A stretch of 5,124 nucleotides of DNA, from contig JAEZCS010000221.1 of the NCBI GenBank assembly GCA_023433445.1, positions 1 through 5,124 on the forward strand. The letters run 5' to 3'. This stretch comes from Pseudomonadota bacterium. GTDB lineage: Bacteria > Pseudomonadota > Alphaproteobacteria > Sphingomonadales > Sphingomonadaceae. A program made the position numbers and the translations under genes. Each line of letters begins with the position of its first letter. Position 1 is the first letter of the stretch. Below the pieces are notes generated by a model. It ran no database searches. It was given only the letters and a program-made list of their open reading frames with translations, and was not told the DNA's origin. Positions 5,100 to 5,124 of the stretch are shown piece after piece.

Positions 5100-5124
5100 A
5101 AGGTCCGACCAAGACTTATCAGTA

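Overview
This GC-rich window has compact, codon-biased genes and looks like a chromosomal segment of an alphaproteobacterium, most probably of the order Hyphomicrobiales (Rhizobiales), in the Mesorhizobium/Phyllobacteriaceae range. The assignment rests on three things: the L28 protein type, the DUF3108 protein beside rpmB, and a palindromic intergenic repeat at 278-320 of a kind I recall from rhizobial genomes. It is an inference, because no phylogenetic marker was compared.

Layout. Positions 1-345 hold no convincing gene but are rich in inverted repeats: a 14-bp arm pair at 71-84/164-178, a perfect hairpin at 135-151, an 8-bp dyad at 231-260 and the palindromic element at 278-320. Next, on the minus strand, comes a YhhQ-family queuosine-precursor transporter (978-346), preceded by rpmB (ribosomal protein L28, 1392-1096), also on the minus strand. 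A divergent intergenic region (1393-1586) carries a good minus-strand promoter for rpmB. On the plus strand follow an exported DUF3108 protein (1587-2339), a ten-helix DMT/EamA exporter resembling YddG (2417-3289) and a YhhN-family membrane protein (3289-3960). The last two overlap by one base (TGATG) and form a translationally coupled pair. A membrane-anchored GGDEF diguanylate cyclase (5088-3979, minus) converges on this pair with an 18-base gap.

How the genes work together. rpmB and yhhQ lie in tandem and both serve translation: one encodes a 50S protein, the other probably imports the precursor of the queuosine modification of tRNA. The most interesting signal is in the 29 bases up to and including the yhhQ start codon. 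They fit the architecture of a class I preQ1 riboswitch: a CUGG/CCAG stem, a GGUUC...ACCC core and an AUAAAAAA tail. The loop CAU could pair with the AUG start codon itself, so ligand binding would hide both the ribosome-binding site and the initiation codon. The plus-strand genes are inner-membrane or periplasmic proteins with no evident shared pathway beyond the cell envelope. Apart from the riboswitch candidate and the structured left end, the region is ordinary core-genome material with no sign of a mobile element or defence system.
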